Source: Diploscapter coronatus
Taxonomy: Eukaryota > Nematoda > Chromadorea > Rhabditida > Rhabditidae
Assembly: GCA_964036155.1 (NCBI GenBank)
Contig: OZ038423.1
Location: 27,605,249 to 27,669,248, forward strand
Length of the DNA stretch: 64,000 nt
Direction of reading: 5' to 3'
The position numbers and the translations under genes were made by a program. Shown here in pieces: positions 1 to 40,935 of this stretch. The stretch's first letter is position 1, and each line of letters opens with the position of its first letter. The notes below the pieces were generated by a model. That model did not search any database, was not told where the DNA came from, and saw only the letters and a program-made list of their open reading frames with translations.

Positions 1-932
1 TGGACCAGAAACCAACTAGATTCTTAACAAAATCCAGGGCAAATTAAAACTTGGAAATTTAAAAGAAGTTTTGAGGTTGAAATTCTTGAGAATGACAGGT
101 TCCCGGTGGAATTTGATGATTTTCAAGAAATTTAGAGGTGCCGGGAAAATTTCCTGGAAATAAGAACTCGTCAATGTTCAGGGAAAGCGGATAAAAATGA
201 GGATGGAAAAATTCTTGAAAATGTAGACGCTCGCAGTTCACGTATGCATCACAAATGCGGAGAGTAATGATAGACGGAGAAATAGTGAAGGAAAGAAGAG
301 AGACAAAAGATAGAGGAAGACGCATAAAGAGTGTATCGATTAGAGGTGAGAAAGAAAGAGGAGTAAAATGAAATCACCACCTTCTATCAGGAAAATGCAA
401 TTTTCGAATGACAGCGGGCATTTTCTTTTTAAAGTGGACAAATTTTTGAATGAAGCCTAATTTTACTTTTAGAAAGGGAATTTGAAAGTTTTCAAAAATC
501 TAGTCAAAATTTCTAATGAAGAAGTTTATGATGGAAGTTTTAATTCGACTTAGAAAGAAATTGTAGACGAAATAATCTGACTAACTTTCGGAAGACTAAT
601 CAATACTTTTTCCGAAATATAAGTGAAAAGGGCGAAATAATAGTTAATTAAATTAACCGAATGACAATATTTTCGCATTTTACGATCGAAACTAAGGTCA
701 GCACCACACAAAACAAAATGCGAAAAGTCGTTATTTTGCTATTTTGCACAGTGTCCTTTTTCTGTATCTTTTTCACTTTCAGAAGCACTCTATTTTATGA
801 CCTTCTGCATGTTTTCCCCTCTCGATTCAGAGTGCTATTTCCCACCCAGAAGCTTTCGCCCTCGGGGTCTGTGCAAATAATTGCCTCTTGGTCCAGGGGT
901 CGGTTCTTCCGTAAAATCCGGAAAAGTTCGTC

Positions 933-976
933 CTGTATTGGAGAATAGGGTCAGAAAAACCGGACGGGATATTTGA
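933..976 (-). promoter_or_regulatory. Bipartite PSE/21U-like motif copy
   Basis: Minus-strand reading has CGTCCGGTTTTT then CCCTATTC (block 945-966, 22 nt). It lies in the tpa-1 3' flank. Role inferred from similarity to the other copies. Confidence 0.4.
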
Positions 977-1679
977 TATTTTGAAAAACTATATATGACT
1001 AATAAGGTTTGGAGAATCTTCAAAGATTTTCTCGAGAGATACGAATTTCAAAATCCAAAGTTCAGAGATAGAATATCCAATGATAAACGAAAAGTCTTAC
1101 AAAGAAAAACTAAAAAGATACAAATTTCCGATGAGTTTACTTTTCAGAGACAAAAGTTTCATTTTAGGGATACAAAGGCAAAATATTGAGGGATTTTCTA
1201 ACTACAGCTTTCTAAGAAAGATAATTTCTAAAAATAGCAACAGATTTTGATGAGAATAAAATACTGAGCAGATGAAAATTCCCCTAATGAGAGTTCTAAT
1301 TCACGAATTCAAGAGGGGAAAACCCGCGAGATGCATTATTTAATGAGCCTTTCCAAGTAATGAGAATGTATGAAAATAGATGGAGAAAAATTCAGCAAGT
1401 TTTTCACACTGATGAGATCTTATAAAAATTCTTTTAAGTTTTAAATGACATTTATAACTTGCGATGATCTAAAATAATCTAGAAAATTTGAATTAGCCTC
1501 TAGGAAAATTGAAATAACTTCCAGAAAACTTCAAGTAATTTTTAGAAAGCCTCAAATAAGCTGCTCTAGATAGCCTCTAGATTAAATATATTCCAAAAAA
1601 TGTTCAATAACTTTCAGAAAAGTAAGAAACCCTAAGAAAACTGCATATTCTGATTCATAGGAATAGGAAAAGCTAAAAT

Positions 1680-1930
1680 GAGAAAATTTTTCCTTCTTAA
1701 GAAGAGATTTCCTCTTTGCAATGTTATTCTGTCGAGGACTGTCTTTTCTTTTCCTCATACTATTTCTCGTTTTCTCTCTTTTCTCTTTGCTATTTCCTAT
1801 ATTCATTCTTGTTTCGATTTTTTTCTTTCTCTCTCGATTTCAACTGTCTCTAATCGTATACTTTCTCTTGTATTGTATCTTTACGAACTAGATACATGTC
1901 TATATTCCTTTTCTTTGGACCCTCTTCAAT
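1680..1930. repeat. Polypyrimidine array with ACTATTTC-like unit
   Basis: Pyrimidine-rich on the plus strand with repeated TTTCTCT and TACTATTTCTC / GCTATTTCC words. One of the dispersed arrays built on a degenerate 26-28-bp unit. Confidence 0.45.
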
Positions 1931-2439
1931 ATCTATAGTCCTACAGTCTCCAAAATATTACATCATCTGCAGAATGAACCTTGGATCAACCGGTAAAAGT
2001 CATATCTCAACTTTCATCTCTGAAACGGTTCTTTGAAAGTCCTTTGTTAGGAAATAATGTTCCAACGAAGCAACACAACAATAGTAAGGAATTTAGTGAA
2101 AACATTTGAAAAATTTTTTAAATTTAGCAAACATTTAAAACAATCCATATTTTTAATATTTTATTCTCGAATGATTACGGCATTTTCTGAAAATTAACAT
2201 AAAATATGTCGCGGATTGACTATTATGTGCACGAATAAAACATCAAGAAAATATCACAAAATTACAATGATCAAAAGAAATTCGTTCTAAATATTTGTCA
2301 GAATTAGCATATTTTTGCGTAGGGGCGTCATTTATTTATTTCAGAAATTAAGTTTTACGCCACTACGTCAAATTACAGTAGCCCTCATCATGATAAAATA
2401 GTTTCGTTGAAAATCGTAATACGTTTTAGCGTAGAATAA

Positions 2440-2515
2440 ACGGATTTTCAAACATTTTCAAGCGCACCCTTTGCAAAATGCTACTTTTTGCAAAGTGCGC
2501 ACATTTTGAAAATTG
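2440..2515. repeat. Imperfect hairpin in the tpa-1 3' flank
   Basis: GCGCA-cc-CTTTGCAAAA (2462-2478) pairs with TTTTGCAAAGTGCGC (2486-2500) across a 7-nt loop, with a 2-nt bulge. Outer ATTTTCAA segments can extend the stem to about 75 nt. It could be a MITE relic, a terminator-type structure or a pre-miRNA-like hairpin; nothing distinguishes these here. Confidence 0.45.
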
Positions 2516-3705
2516 TCACAACGATAGAAGCTAGACGGATGGGCGTGTACAAAATAAGTTTGTGGGTGATATGGCGTTCAAAGTATCGATAGTTGATGAA
2601 TTTCCAAAAATAAATCTAAAAATAATGTATCTACGAATTTTCTAGTACAGCATTTCCGAAAATTACACTCGATTTACTCGTTGTTTAACATATATCAGAG
2701 TTGAGTGAACTTATAGCTGAATTGTCAAGAAAGTGAGCTGCTGAAGTTGACTGCAAATCTCCCGTCAAAACCTCGAAATTCACTTTTTTGTCAAAAATCG
2801 ATTTTTTCGGTAAAAATTTGCAGTCAAAAATAAACACTTTTACAATGTAAAATGATGATTTCGGCCCGAGAATGGAGTACCAAAAGTCGATAAAATAGAA
2901 ATCTTAAAAATGCAATAAGGGTAAAATTTTCAGAAAAATAGAAATTTCAAAATTTTGGACACCTGTATCAATCGAATCCAAGAGAAAAATAGAAATTTTA
3001 GGAAAATAAATGATTTTTCGATAGTTGACAAATGCCTGATCGAGTCAATAGTGAATGAGTATCTCTTTTAGAGGCTATGATTTTCTAGAAATACAGCTTT
3101 AGAAAAGTACTTATACTTTTTAAAACATTATTTTTAGTACTTTTCCAACCAAATACAACATTTCGAGTGAAAAATAGTGCACACAACCTTTTTATGAATG
3201 ATTAGACGATAAAAATAAGAAAAATTATTATAAATAAAATAATTTCGTCAATTTTTTCAGATTAGGTTTCAAAAATCTGCGTATTATGGCCAAATGTAAT
3301 GAAAGAATTGGAATATTTTCGAGGGAAACATTTTCAGCAAAAAAACGTTTCTTTTTCTTCAAGGAAAATTATCGCTATCAGCCCGGCTAAATTGAGCTTG
3401 AAAATCGCCCAGAAAATGTTTGGGCAATTTTTATGCAATTCTATCTTTCGAGAATTCATGAAATGGCGATTTTTTTGCAAATCATTCATCAGTTTTTTTT
3501 AAACTAGTCAAATCTCCACCTCATTAAATCTCATTTCAAGTACTACTTTTGAAACATTAAAATACAAGAAATTTCGGTACTTTGAATTGCAAAAAGCAAT
3601 CATTATTCATTTTTTCATAGAAACAAATCATTGTAGTTCAAATACCGCAATTTCAAGAAAGCTCAAATTCCAGTATCCCTTTTCCACCTACCGTAATCCA
3701 CCTCC

Positions 3706-32304
<28,599 letters not shown>

Positions 32305-32393
32305 GTTGCCGTTGCCAAATTTCGGTTGCCGAAGTCGGTTTTTTTCAAATTCGGTTGCCAAAGTTGCTCAGCTTTTCGCCAACCAGTCACACG

Positions 32394-32417
32394 TTAGTGC
32401 CTCGTTTGAGAAGCCAT
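32394..32417 (-). promoter_or_regulatory. Upstream ORF in the 5' leader of tpa-1 exon 1
   Basis: A seven-codon ORF (MASQTRH, stop TAA) lies 89 nt before the main ATG at 32304. It starts four bases after an acceptor-like TTTCAG ending at 32422. That acceptor suggests the leader begins either by spliced-leader trans-splicing or by splicing from a non-coding upstream exon. A uORF this close to the 5' end would be expected to reduce or regulate translation of the long isoform. Confidence 0.4.
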
Positions 32418-32773
32418 TTCTCTGAAATTGAAAAAATTAGTCTTAAAACCTTGAAAGATTGCGTTTCAGGAATCCGATAAATCGAAATATTTTTTCAAGG
32501 GATTGATGTTTTGAGCATTAAGCTAGATTGAATAAGTTTTATTCTATTAAAATAGAATAAAGATCATAAAAAAAATGAATGAGCTTAATGAGATCCGATG
32601 GGATTGAATAATTTTTAAAGTTTCGTTAAATAAGAAAAATTTTCAGAAAAGATAATCTTGACAAAGTCAAAGAATAAAAGAAAAAAAAGCTAAAATCTCT
32701 CTAAAATGAAAATAATAATTTACCAAATCGCACAAATTTTGGCTTAGCCTATTTTCTTTAAATTAGGCAAAAA

Positions 32774-32815
32774 CTCACCCCAGACGGTTTTAAATGCCTA
32801 ATCTTTAGCATGGGA
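32774..32815 (+). promoter_or_regulatory. Bipartite PSE/21U-like motif copy
   Basis: CAGACGGTTTT then TGCCTAATC, block 32781-32801 (21 nt), followed by TTTAGCATGGG. Confidence 0.5.
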
Positions 32816-33346
32816 TTAGAGAACTTTCTCAGAATCTTCGAATGGAGCAAAATTATTATAGAGAAAAAATAGAGAGATGAACGAACTAAATTAGGGGTAG
32901 AAGTCTGAAGAAAATAAAAATAAAGACTCGGCACTCATCCCTTATTAGTGTCCCAATATACTGAACGATTTTCTAACCCTATTTTTAATATAGGATGATA
33001 TAGTCGATAAAAAAGGAATCGAAAGAGAACTTATAATTTACGTCAGTCGTTTTCCATATATTTTAACATGGGGAGAGAAAGAGTCTGTCTGAATATATCT
33101 GAGATTAACTAATTTAGATCTCTTAAAGGATGTAATTATATGTACATTTAAAGATGCTAAATGATGGAGTAAAGACGAGAAATAAAAAAATAAAAAATAG
33201 GAAATGATGAAAAGATGGCACCATAAAATATGTATTTAGATTTCTTTAGTTTATCGTATGAACACTATCAAATAATGAGACATTTTGTGAAAATAAATGG
33301 TTTTTAAGACCGAGTCTATGAGAGAATCGGCTCTCTATAGAGAGAA

Positions 33347-35460
33347 GGGTGACCAGTGATAAGAGTTTCGTTTTTCCGAGGTTTCTGAGTGTTAACTAAC
33401 TATATTCGACCTGGAGAACACGATTTTGGGGCTTTTTCCCGGAGTTTTCAAGTCCAGGTTAGAGTACCGGGGTCCGGGGGTCAAATTTCAAAAGTCATTC
33501 TTATATTCCAAATTGTATATTAGATTGTTCAGTTCGTCGAGCTGAGTCGAATGGTGCGAACATTTTTCGGATCTGACTTTCCTATCACAAGTTACGGCTA
33601 AAAACAGTGCAAAACTGCCAAAAAGCATGAATGCTGATGATTCTTCGATTATTTTCGAAGGAACTGATACCCGTCTGTGTGATAAATAGTTTATATTTAT
33701 AAAGTAGAAGTCCTAAGAATTATTTTAATATACAAATTTGGACTCTTTTCGGTATCAGTCTAGGGGATAACCGAGTCCGAAGTCAGACCTGAAAATTTCG
33801 ATTTTTCAAATTTTTGAGTTAGACCCCCAAATTATATATCATTCGATAGAGCTCATCAAACTGGGCAACTTTTGTGAAGACACCTTCGAAAAATTTCCAT
33901 TCCGAAATGAGATATTCAGGAAAAACTGAAAAATAAGGTATTTTTTCAAAAATTTATTTCTCACCATTGGTGTGCTCTAATTCGTAAAATTTTGTATTAA
34001 AGATGATTCCTGACCCTTGAGTTATGATTCTAAATAAAATTTAGGGGGTAATATCTATATTCTGGAACTTTCCGGTACTGGTTCCGGAGGGTACCAGACC
34101 GGTTTTAAAATATAATCGGAACCAAGCATGTTATATACCATTCGAAAGCCAGTGAAAAAATAAATATAATACCGAAAACCGCTTGAAAAACGGATTGGTG
34201 CATCGAGAGTTATGGTCAAAAACGTTCCAAAGTTTACTCTTCAATTTGATCGAAACTTCATTTCCTCATAAAAATGGATAAACTGATCTATTTTTCAAGC
34301 AGTTTTCAGCATTACACTTAGTTTTTCATTGGTTTTCGAATGATATACAACACTATAGGTCTTTCTACCAAATGGTAACTCATCCCATATGGGTCGCGGC
34401 TCATATGGGTCAAGTTACCGTTTTTTACAAAGACCAATCATGTTATATACCAAATGAAAGCCCTTATCGAACTGAGTAATGTACTGAAAACCACGTGAAA
34501 AATGGATTAGTCTATCGCTTTTTATGGCCATTTGAAAATATCTCATTTTTGGTCTTTTTCGGCAGGTGATTATAGCCAATTACAATGATGGTATAATGAA
34601 ACCATTTGCTGAAATTGATAGAAATGGGCTCGAATGTTACTTTCCAGTCGATTTCGAGTCGAATGATATCCATTTTATAGCATACCACTCGGGTACCATA
34701 TGGGTGGTATACCATGGACCCATATGATAACATGATAAAGTGATAGCACGGTACTCTAGGAAGCAAAAATGAAGTATTGCTCTCCAACTACTATATTCCG
34801 AAAAGATCTTTCAATTTGGTTTTATTTTACAAAAGTTATGAATTTTTGAAGATTTTTGTCATTTTCATGAGTCTGGCCCATTCAAACCTCCATACCACGC
34901 ATACTATTATAGATAGACCCAAAGTGTCTTCACAAAAGTTACTCAGTTTGATGAGCTCTATCGAATGATATATAATTTGGGGGTCTAACTCAAAAATTTG
35001 AAAAATCGAAATTTTCAGGTCTGACTTCGGACTCGGTTATCCCCTAGACTGATACCGAAAAGAGTCCAAATTTGTATATTAAAATAATTCTTAGGACTTC
35101 TACTTTATAAATATAAACTATTTATCACACAGACGGGTATCAGTTCCTTCGAAAATAATCGAAGAATCATCAGCATTCATGCTTTTTGGCAGTTTTGCAC
35201 TGTTTTTAGCCGTAACTTGTGATAGGAAAGTCAGATCCGAAAAATGTTCGCACCATTCGACTCAGCTCGACGAACTGAACAATCTAATATACAATTTGGA
35301 ATATAAGAATGACTTTTGAAATTTGACCCCCGGACCCCGGTACTCTAACCTGGACTTGAAAACTCCGGGAAAAAGCCCCAAAATCGTGTTCTCCAGGTCG
35401 AATATAGTTAGTTAACACTCAGAAACCTCGGAAAAACGAAACTCTTATCACTGGTCACCC
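33347..35460. mobile_element. 2.1-kb element with ~540-bp near-perfect inverted arms
   Basis: The left arm (33347 to about 33886, starting GGGTGACCAGTGATAAGAG) is repeated in reverse complement at about 34921-35460. By eye the arms differ only near their inner ends (33861-33886 against 34921-34946). The spacer of about 1 kb has no convincing coding sequence. Weaker inverted similarity continues outside the arms (33302-33346 against 35461-35505). I see no clear target-site duplication. This fits a non-autonomous foldback or long-inverted-repeat DNA element, or a palindrome kept uniform by gene conversion. A transcript through it would form a long hairpin. Confidence 0.8.
34116..34705. repeat. 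Degenerate ~100-bp units in both orientations inside the palindrome spacer
   Basis: A unit running TTATATACCATTCGAAAGC ... TACCGAAAACC ... TGAAAAACGGATT ... TTATGG recurs at about 34121-34225 and 34432-34535 on the plus strand, and about 34268-34372 and 34588-34705 on the minus strand. Related sequence (ATATATCATTCGATAGAGC) lies in the arms near 33832 and 34975. The element therefore seems to have been built by repeated duplication and inversion of one small unit. Confidence 0.55.
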
Positions 35461-36737
35461 CTTGGTTGAATCTCTCAAAGATTCTGTCTTAAACTTATTT
35501 GAGTCAGATTTTTTATTAAAGCAAGAATTTTAGAAAATTTAGAGTGATTCTCAAAAATGGGAAGGAGCAAATTTTCAAAATAAATTTGATCAACTTCGTG
35601 AAAAAATTAACGAAAAGGCGTGAAAGCAAGTCTCGAAAATCCATTTTTTAAAAAGTTAACCCCTAGAAAACTCTTAAAGTTAATAAATTGTGGAAAAAAT
35701 AAAATAAACTTCAAGCGCGTCTTCTGATAATTTGATAACATCAGTATCTGCAAAAATAACCTCGAGGCGTCATCGAAAAACTAAGACGTGGGGGCTGAAG
35801 AGAAAATAGCAAAAAGCGAAAAGAAGACAGATTACCTAAGGCCGCTCAAGTTTCTGATTTTTTAAGGATTTTTTGGACGAAAACTCACAAATGCATGACA
35901 TAAGGGATGGGATTTCAAAAATCTTGGATAAATTGATCAAATTTAGCAAATTTCGAACTGGTGATAAAAAATTACAAAAGAAAGTAACTTTGATAAATTA
36001 TGGAAGAAATTCTTTATTTTCAGGGGAAAGATCATTAATATCTTAGTCGAATCTTGAACACAGTATCAAAGGTGATCGGAGCTAAAGTTTCCAGTTTCTG
36101 AAACCAAATTTATGAAACCCACACCAAACATTTCAAAACGATATTTGGCATTATAAAGTTGCCCCAGCCATTTCCAACTAACCCTATGAAAACCGACTTT
36201 TAATGACTTCCTGTGGAAATTTCGCTTTTAATTGCTTCAATTATCCACCACCCGCAATTAATGCAAAGCACACTTTTGCACTTTTCATAAATTTCTGCAG
36301 TACGAAAAATATATCGTCTTTTAGAATAATTCTTTTCGGTTGTCAGAAATCAAGGAATAAAGGCTTTTTAGCTCCAACATTTCTCAGTTTCATTTTGAAA
36401 ATTAGTAATTCTCCTCCGAATTTGTAAAGAAATATCATTTCCATTTTTTTCCTCTGGAAAACGACAACAGATAACAAAGTTTGTTACCTCGATAAAAAAC
36501 GACCCCTTACAAGAGTTTTCTTGACCGTGAATCTCAGAAATCCAAAAATCAAGAAATAGTTTTCGAAACGAGAGAAAATAAGAAAGAAAGAATATCCGTG
36601 AAAATTGTTCGGGATAGTGCAAAATTCGGTTACCGATACCCGAAACTTCGCGGTAAAGTAATAAGGAATAAGCATGGCTGCGTCCCCCGTAAACCGAATC
36701 AGGATAATGCAACTTGCCAAAACTCCCTCTCTATCAT

Positions 36738-36780
36738 CTCATGATAGAAGATAAACGAGTAAAACCGGCTAGCCTATTTT
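36738..36780 (-). promoter_or_regulatory. Bipartite PSE/21U-like motif copy
   Basis: Minus strand TAGCCGGTTTT then CGTTTATC, block 36751-36771 (21 nt), followed by TTCTATCATGAG. Confidence 0.45.
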
Positions 36781-37352
36781 CACTTCCTTATGAATTTCAA
36801 GATCGAGCACAAAGATCTTCTTTTCGAATAAATTTTCTGGATGGTCAGAAAGGGTAATTTTCTGGGTTTGCAGCGAGAAAGTTATGCAGTCATACCTTAC
36901 AGTAGAAATTTAGGAAAATTGAGTTTTTGAGGGAGCTCATTACGATGTTTCATGCAAAATTTTGATGAATTTAGAAAATTAGAATAAATATATTTCAAAA
37001 TAATATGAAGGAAATTAATTTTTTCGAAGGATAATTCTTAAGGGAAATGTGGTGTTGAATAATTTCTAAAAAAAATTGTTTAAATTATAATTTGAAAGTC
37101 TGAGTCTATTAAACATTTTTAGAAATCAGTCTCATATCTATAAAAAAGGCGTATTTTTGTCGAAGAAAACATTGCCCCGAAGAAACAGGGCGCCTTTCGA
37201 AAAAAATAAAAGAAGACCCCCGATAAATTGAGCCAATCAGGGCGAAATACAAGGGAAATTCATGAATCCGGCTCTGCTTAGACCGGAAATCGGACAAAAG
37301 TTGAATTAAACCGGAAAACCGAGATTTTTTCAATTTGTTCCAGATTTAAAAA

Positions 37353-37393
37353 ATGATCCCAACCATTTTCCCTCGTCTATCTTTTATCATCGG
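37353..37393 (+). promoter_or_regulatory. Bipartite PSE/21U-like motif copy
   Basis: CAACCATTTT then CGTCTATC, block 37360-37380 (21 nt), followed by TTTTATCATCGG. Confidence 0.5.
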
Positions 37394-37903
37394 ACAAGAT
37401 AAAGAATTTTCATAGAGAACTGAAAGCGGGGGTGGAGTTGACTTTGAAAGGACAAAATGATCAAACTCGGGATTTCAAAGGATTGTCCCCAAAATTTAGA
37501 ATTTCCAGAAAGATCAAAAGTCGAATTTTCGAAATTATGCACTTATGCACTTTTTGTCAAAAATTCGATATTTAGAAAATAGAAGACTTAAGCCTAGAAT
37601 AAAATATTTTTTCTCAAAATTCATATTTTTCCCCAAATTCTTCAAGAAGGGTAGGTATCAAAATTTCCTCAAAAAAATCGAGTCTAGTATGGAATCAGAC
37701 AAGAAGTTCCGGGATTTTTGCGTAAAAAATTTCGACCGGATATCCTTGTTTCTGCTCGAATTTAACATCCAGTGAAGAATCGAAACTCAAAATTTACCTA
37801 CAAAAATTGAGCGCTCGAAAAACATATCTATCTGGAATGACAAGAACATCAAAATTTCCTTTTAGAGCTTTGTAAAATATCTATTCTCGCGAATTACTCA
37901 AAA

Positions 37904-37945
37904 ACTATTCCAGACGTTTTTAAAGGTCTGCGTTGTATCAATGCG
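37904..37945 (+). promoter_or_regulatory. Bipartite PSE/21U-like motif copy
   Basis: CAGACGTTTTT then GGTCTGCG, block 37911-37931 (21 nt), followed by TTGTATCAATG; the right half is weaker. Confidence 0.4.
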
Positions 37946-39336
37946 TAAGTGAAATTTTAGTTGTCTACGTTTGCACTTCGAAAATCTACCAATTAAAAAA
38001 TGAAATATGAATTTGAGAGCTTTGCTAAAACGAATAAAGAAACGCAAATAAATTCAAAGGTTGAGCCGAGCGGAGTATGAAATTTGGAATATGAAAATAG
38101 CACTAGAAAAAGGGCTGGAAAAAGTAAAGTAATAATAAAGATAATAGGTAATTTCTGCCAAAAATGAATGCATATTTTGTCATAAAAAGTAAAAAAAAAA
38201 ACTAATAAGTACAATTTTAAAGAACTTATAATTTTGAGAACAAAGTATCAGATTCGTGATGTAAACACTTTTGCGATGAATTGATAAAAGGTAGGATCAG
38301 GCTAGACTGAGAATATATCGGAGCACGTCAAAAATCCGAAACTACAAAGTATTCGTAAATAAGAGGGTTGAAAGAAGCCGAGAAAGAGCCAATAGCATTT
38401 GAAAATAGGATATCAAAAAGGCAAAAATCTAACAAATAGCTTATAGAAACAAGATAATAAAGAAAAATGTTCCATTTTCATCTCTAACTCTACGAGTTTG
38501 CAATAGAAAAAGCCCTCTCCTAGATATAATGAGAATATTCCTGGAAATAGCGTTGGATTCACATAGGGTTTTGAGAAAAAGAACTCGTTTAGATAGTGTG
38601 AAGAAAATGGAGGAAGTTGGAGAAAACATTATTAGAGAGCTTGAAAAAGTGGGAATATTCGACGAAATAGTTTTAGATTTTCAGAGAGTGGAGAGTAAAA
38701 TATGATGGTTAGAGGGTACGAAAAAAGTGCAAAGACGCAGACAATCAGACAACCAACTCTTCGGACCTGCAGAGTGGATTAGCACCTCAGGCATGATGAG
38801 GATGAGATCCAGTTAGGAAGTATTGAATAATGAGAGAGCATTAGAGAAATAAGCTGTTAGAGAGGGAGAGAAGATATAATAGAAAAAGGAATAGAGAAGA
38901 AAAGTGATATGATAATAAGGCTTGTAAAGATTAATTTGGTTAAAAATTATGCCTGTTGATTTTTAATCATATTCTCTATCGCTAGATTAGATGGAAAACT
39001 GGATATTCAGATCTGTAGGTTCAAAATGATAGTCCAATGAAAAGTAAGTAAAGACAAAAGCCTAACTTTGAATAAAAGATTCTTTTTAAAGAAAACAATA
39101 GTTAATTAGAATAGACCAAAATATATGATAATCCCAAGATAAAAGAAAGGAGAGAAGTGTTGCAATTTTAGAGAACGAAAGAGAAAGAAGGGAATTTAAT
39201 CCTGATTGTGAGCTGTTTGTCAGCAATTTTATACGACAAAGTGTGACATCTAATCGAAGATGCTTTATCCCTTCAAATCTGTGAAAGAGCTCATACATCC
39301 GTGATAAAATGATAAGGTCAAACTAAAAGAATGCTA

Positions 39337-39378
39337 TTTATGCCAGACGGATTGAGATTCCTAGCTTTCATTATTAGA
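39337..39378 (+). promoter_or_regulatory. Bipartite PSE/21U-like motif copy
   Basis: CAGACGGATTG then TTCCTAGC, block 39344-39364 (21 nt), followed by TTTCATTATTAG. First of four copies in about 400 bp. Confidence 0.4.
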
Positions 39379-39423
39379 GAAGAGATTTTCTAACCTTCTA
39401 AAATTTTCACGATTACGCCAAAA

Positions 39424-39462
39424 GTATTCTAGCCATTTTCAAGACCTATTCTTTCATGATAA
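39424..39462 (+). promoter_or_regulatory. Bipartite PSE/21U-like motif copy
   Basis: CTAGCCATTTT then GACCTATT, block 39429-39449, followed by CTTTCATGATAAG. Confidence 0.45.
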
Positions 39463-39508
39463 GATAGTTTCCAAGTGTCTAAAAATTGCAGTTCGATCGA
39501 AGTAAAAA

Positions 39509-39547
39509 AGTTATCACAGCCATTTTAGCTCCTATCCTTATCCTTAG
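39509..39547 (+). promoter_or_regulatory. Bipartite PSE/21U-like motif copy
   Basis: CAGCCATTTT then CTCCTATC, block 39515-39535, followed by CTTATCCTTAG. Confidence 0.45.
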
Positions 39548-39692
39548 CCAAAGATTTCATAGCTAAATCCCCAATAAGGTCACGAAGAGGTGTTAAACTT
39601 ACAAACAAGTAGCATTAAAACGCAATATGAATTATTCGCATCCTGAAGTATAATCCGAATTTTAAAGGGCATCGAAAAAAGATGTCTCTAGT

Positions 39693-39735
39693 CACGTGTA
39701 TAAGGATAGGTCACGAAAATCGGCTGGGCTATAAG
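39693..39735 (-). promoter_or_regulatory. Bipartite PSE/21U-like motif copy
   Basis: Minus strand CAGCCGATTTTC then GACCTATC, block 39706-39726 (21 nt), followed by CTTATACACG. Confidence 0.5.
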
Positions 39736-40893
39736 ATAAAAGAACATTTCGTTCTGCAAAGAGTAAATCCTGTAAAGTCAACAATGTTCTACGACGAGTC
39801 TTGCGACAAAGTTCATTGATTCATCGTTTTTCCTTCAAGAATAGATTTTTAATGAAAATAGTAAGTAGGCTCAAGAATTGTAGAAAATAGAGCCTGAATT
39901 TTCAAGTAAATATTATTTTCAGGCGATTAAAAAATCTGGCGTGAATTCAGTATTTGCGTAAAATCTAAAACTTGAAAATTGTGGGGGTGAAAAGGAGAAA
40001 AAGATGAACTGATCGAATTACCTGAAGAGTCAACTAAAAAACTCACTATAGAAAAGAAACTGTTCGTTCCAGGGAAGAAAGATCGAATGGTTGAAAACAC
40101 AAAATTACCTGGGTTAGTTACAAAATTCTGGTAAATTTTGGGCATTTATTTTAAATTAGTTAATATCAAGGTTTTCAAATCAAAAAATTAAAAACGATCA
40201 ACATGGATTGAATTATTTGACTATGTTTCAGATATTTGTTAAATTCAGAGAATTGAAGAGTCTAGCCGACACCAAGAAGTTGAACACTCAAGAAATCAAA
40301 AGTAACCTAAATTGATTTGAAATGGCTCGAACGTGTTTCAAAATTTCGTTAAACTTAGGTATGATTAGAATGAGAGATAGTGCTTCGATACAGGAAACTT
40401 CATAAACATTTTCCAAGAAAAGCTTCGGAATGATGAATGCTATTCTCGTCTTTCGAGTGTCTACATAAGAAATGTCTGTCAATCAAAATAGATACAGTCA
40501 ATGTTATTGAAAGAAGTAGTTTGAAAATGTTTCGAGGAATGGTTAAATTCCTGAACGATTGCCAAAATTGATCAAATTTGGGTAAAGCAAGTTCTCGCAT
40601 AATTAATCTACATTTTTTGAAAGTTTATCCATTTCTGAAGCGAGATAGCGCCGATAAATTAGAAAAAAACGGGGTGAATTTTCCAAGAATCTGATAAAAA
40701 TGCTGTCAAACGAAATACATTCTTGTTATTTCAAAACACGCTCGTATTCTATCAGAAAATTCGCAAGTAAAAGCAATAAAATAAAATTTGGAGCAGAAAA
40801 AATTCCTTCGCCTTGTCAATGTCAAAATGCGCATCCGAGTCCGACTCAACTAAAAAAAACCACAAACCTTGTAAAACAAAAATTCGAATTCTC

Positions 40894-40935
40894 GATATCC
40901 CAACCATTTTCTAGGTCCTATCCGTAATCATAAAA
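40894..40935 (+). promoter_or_regulatory. Bipartite PSE/21U-like motif copy
   Basis: CAACCATTTTC then GTCCTATC, block 40901-40921 (21 nt), followed by CGTAATCATAA. Confidence 0.5.

Larger units (their letters stand above)
1..3705. other. 3' flank of tpa-1, no gene recognised
   Basis: AT-rich sequence with stop codons in all frames every few tens of codons. It contains one copy of the bipartite motif (945-966), the hairpin near 2480, and a pyrimidine-rich ACTATTTC array at about 1680-1930. ORFs up to 97 codons show no exon-like composition or protein similarity that I recognise. Confidence 0.6.

Noticed and set aside
661..948. 95-codon plus-strand ORF with a hydrophobic stretch (possible secreted or membrane peptide)
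   Set aside because: No recognisable domain and no splice or context support, and a minus-strand motif copy (945-966) lies at its 3' end. ORFs this long are expected by chance in 64 kb.
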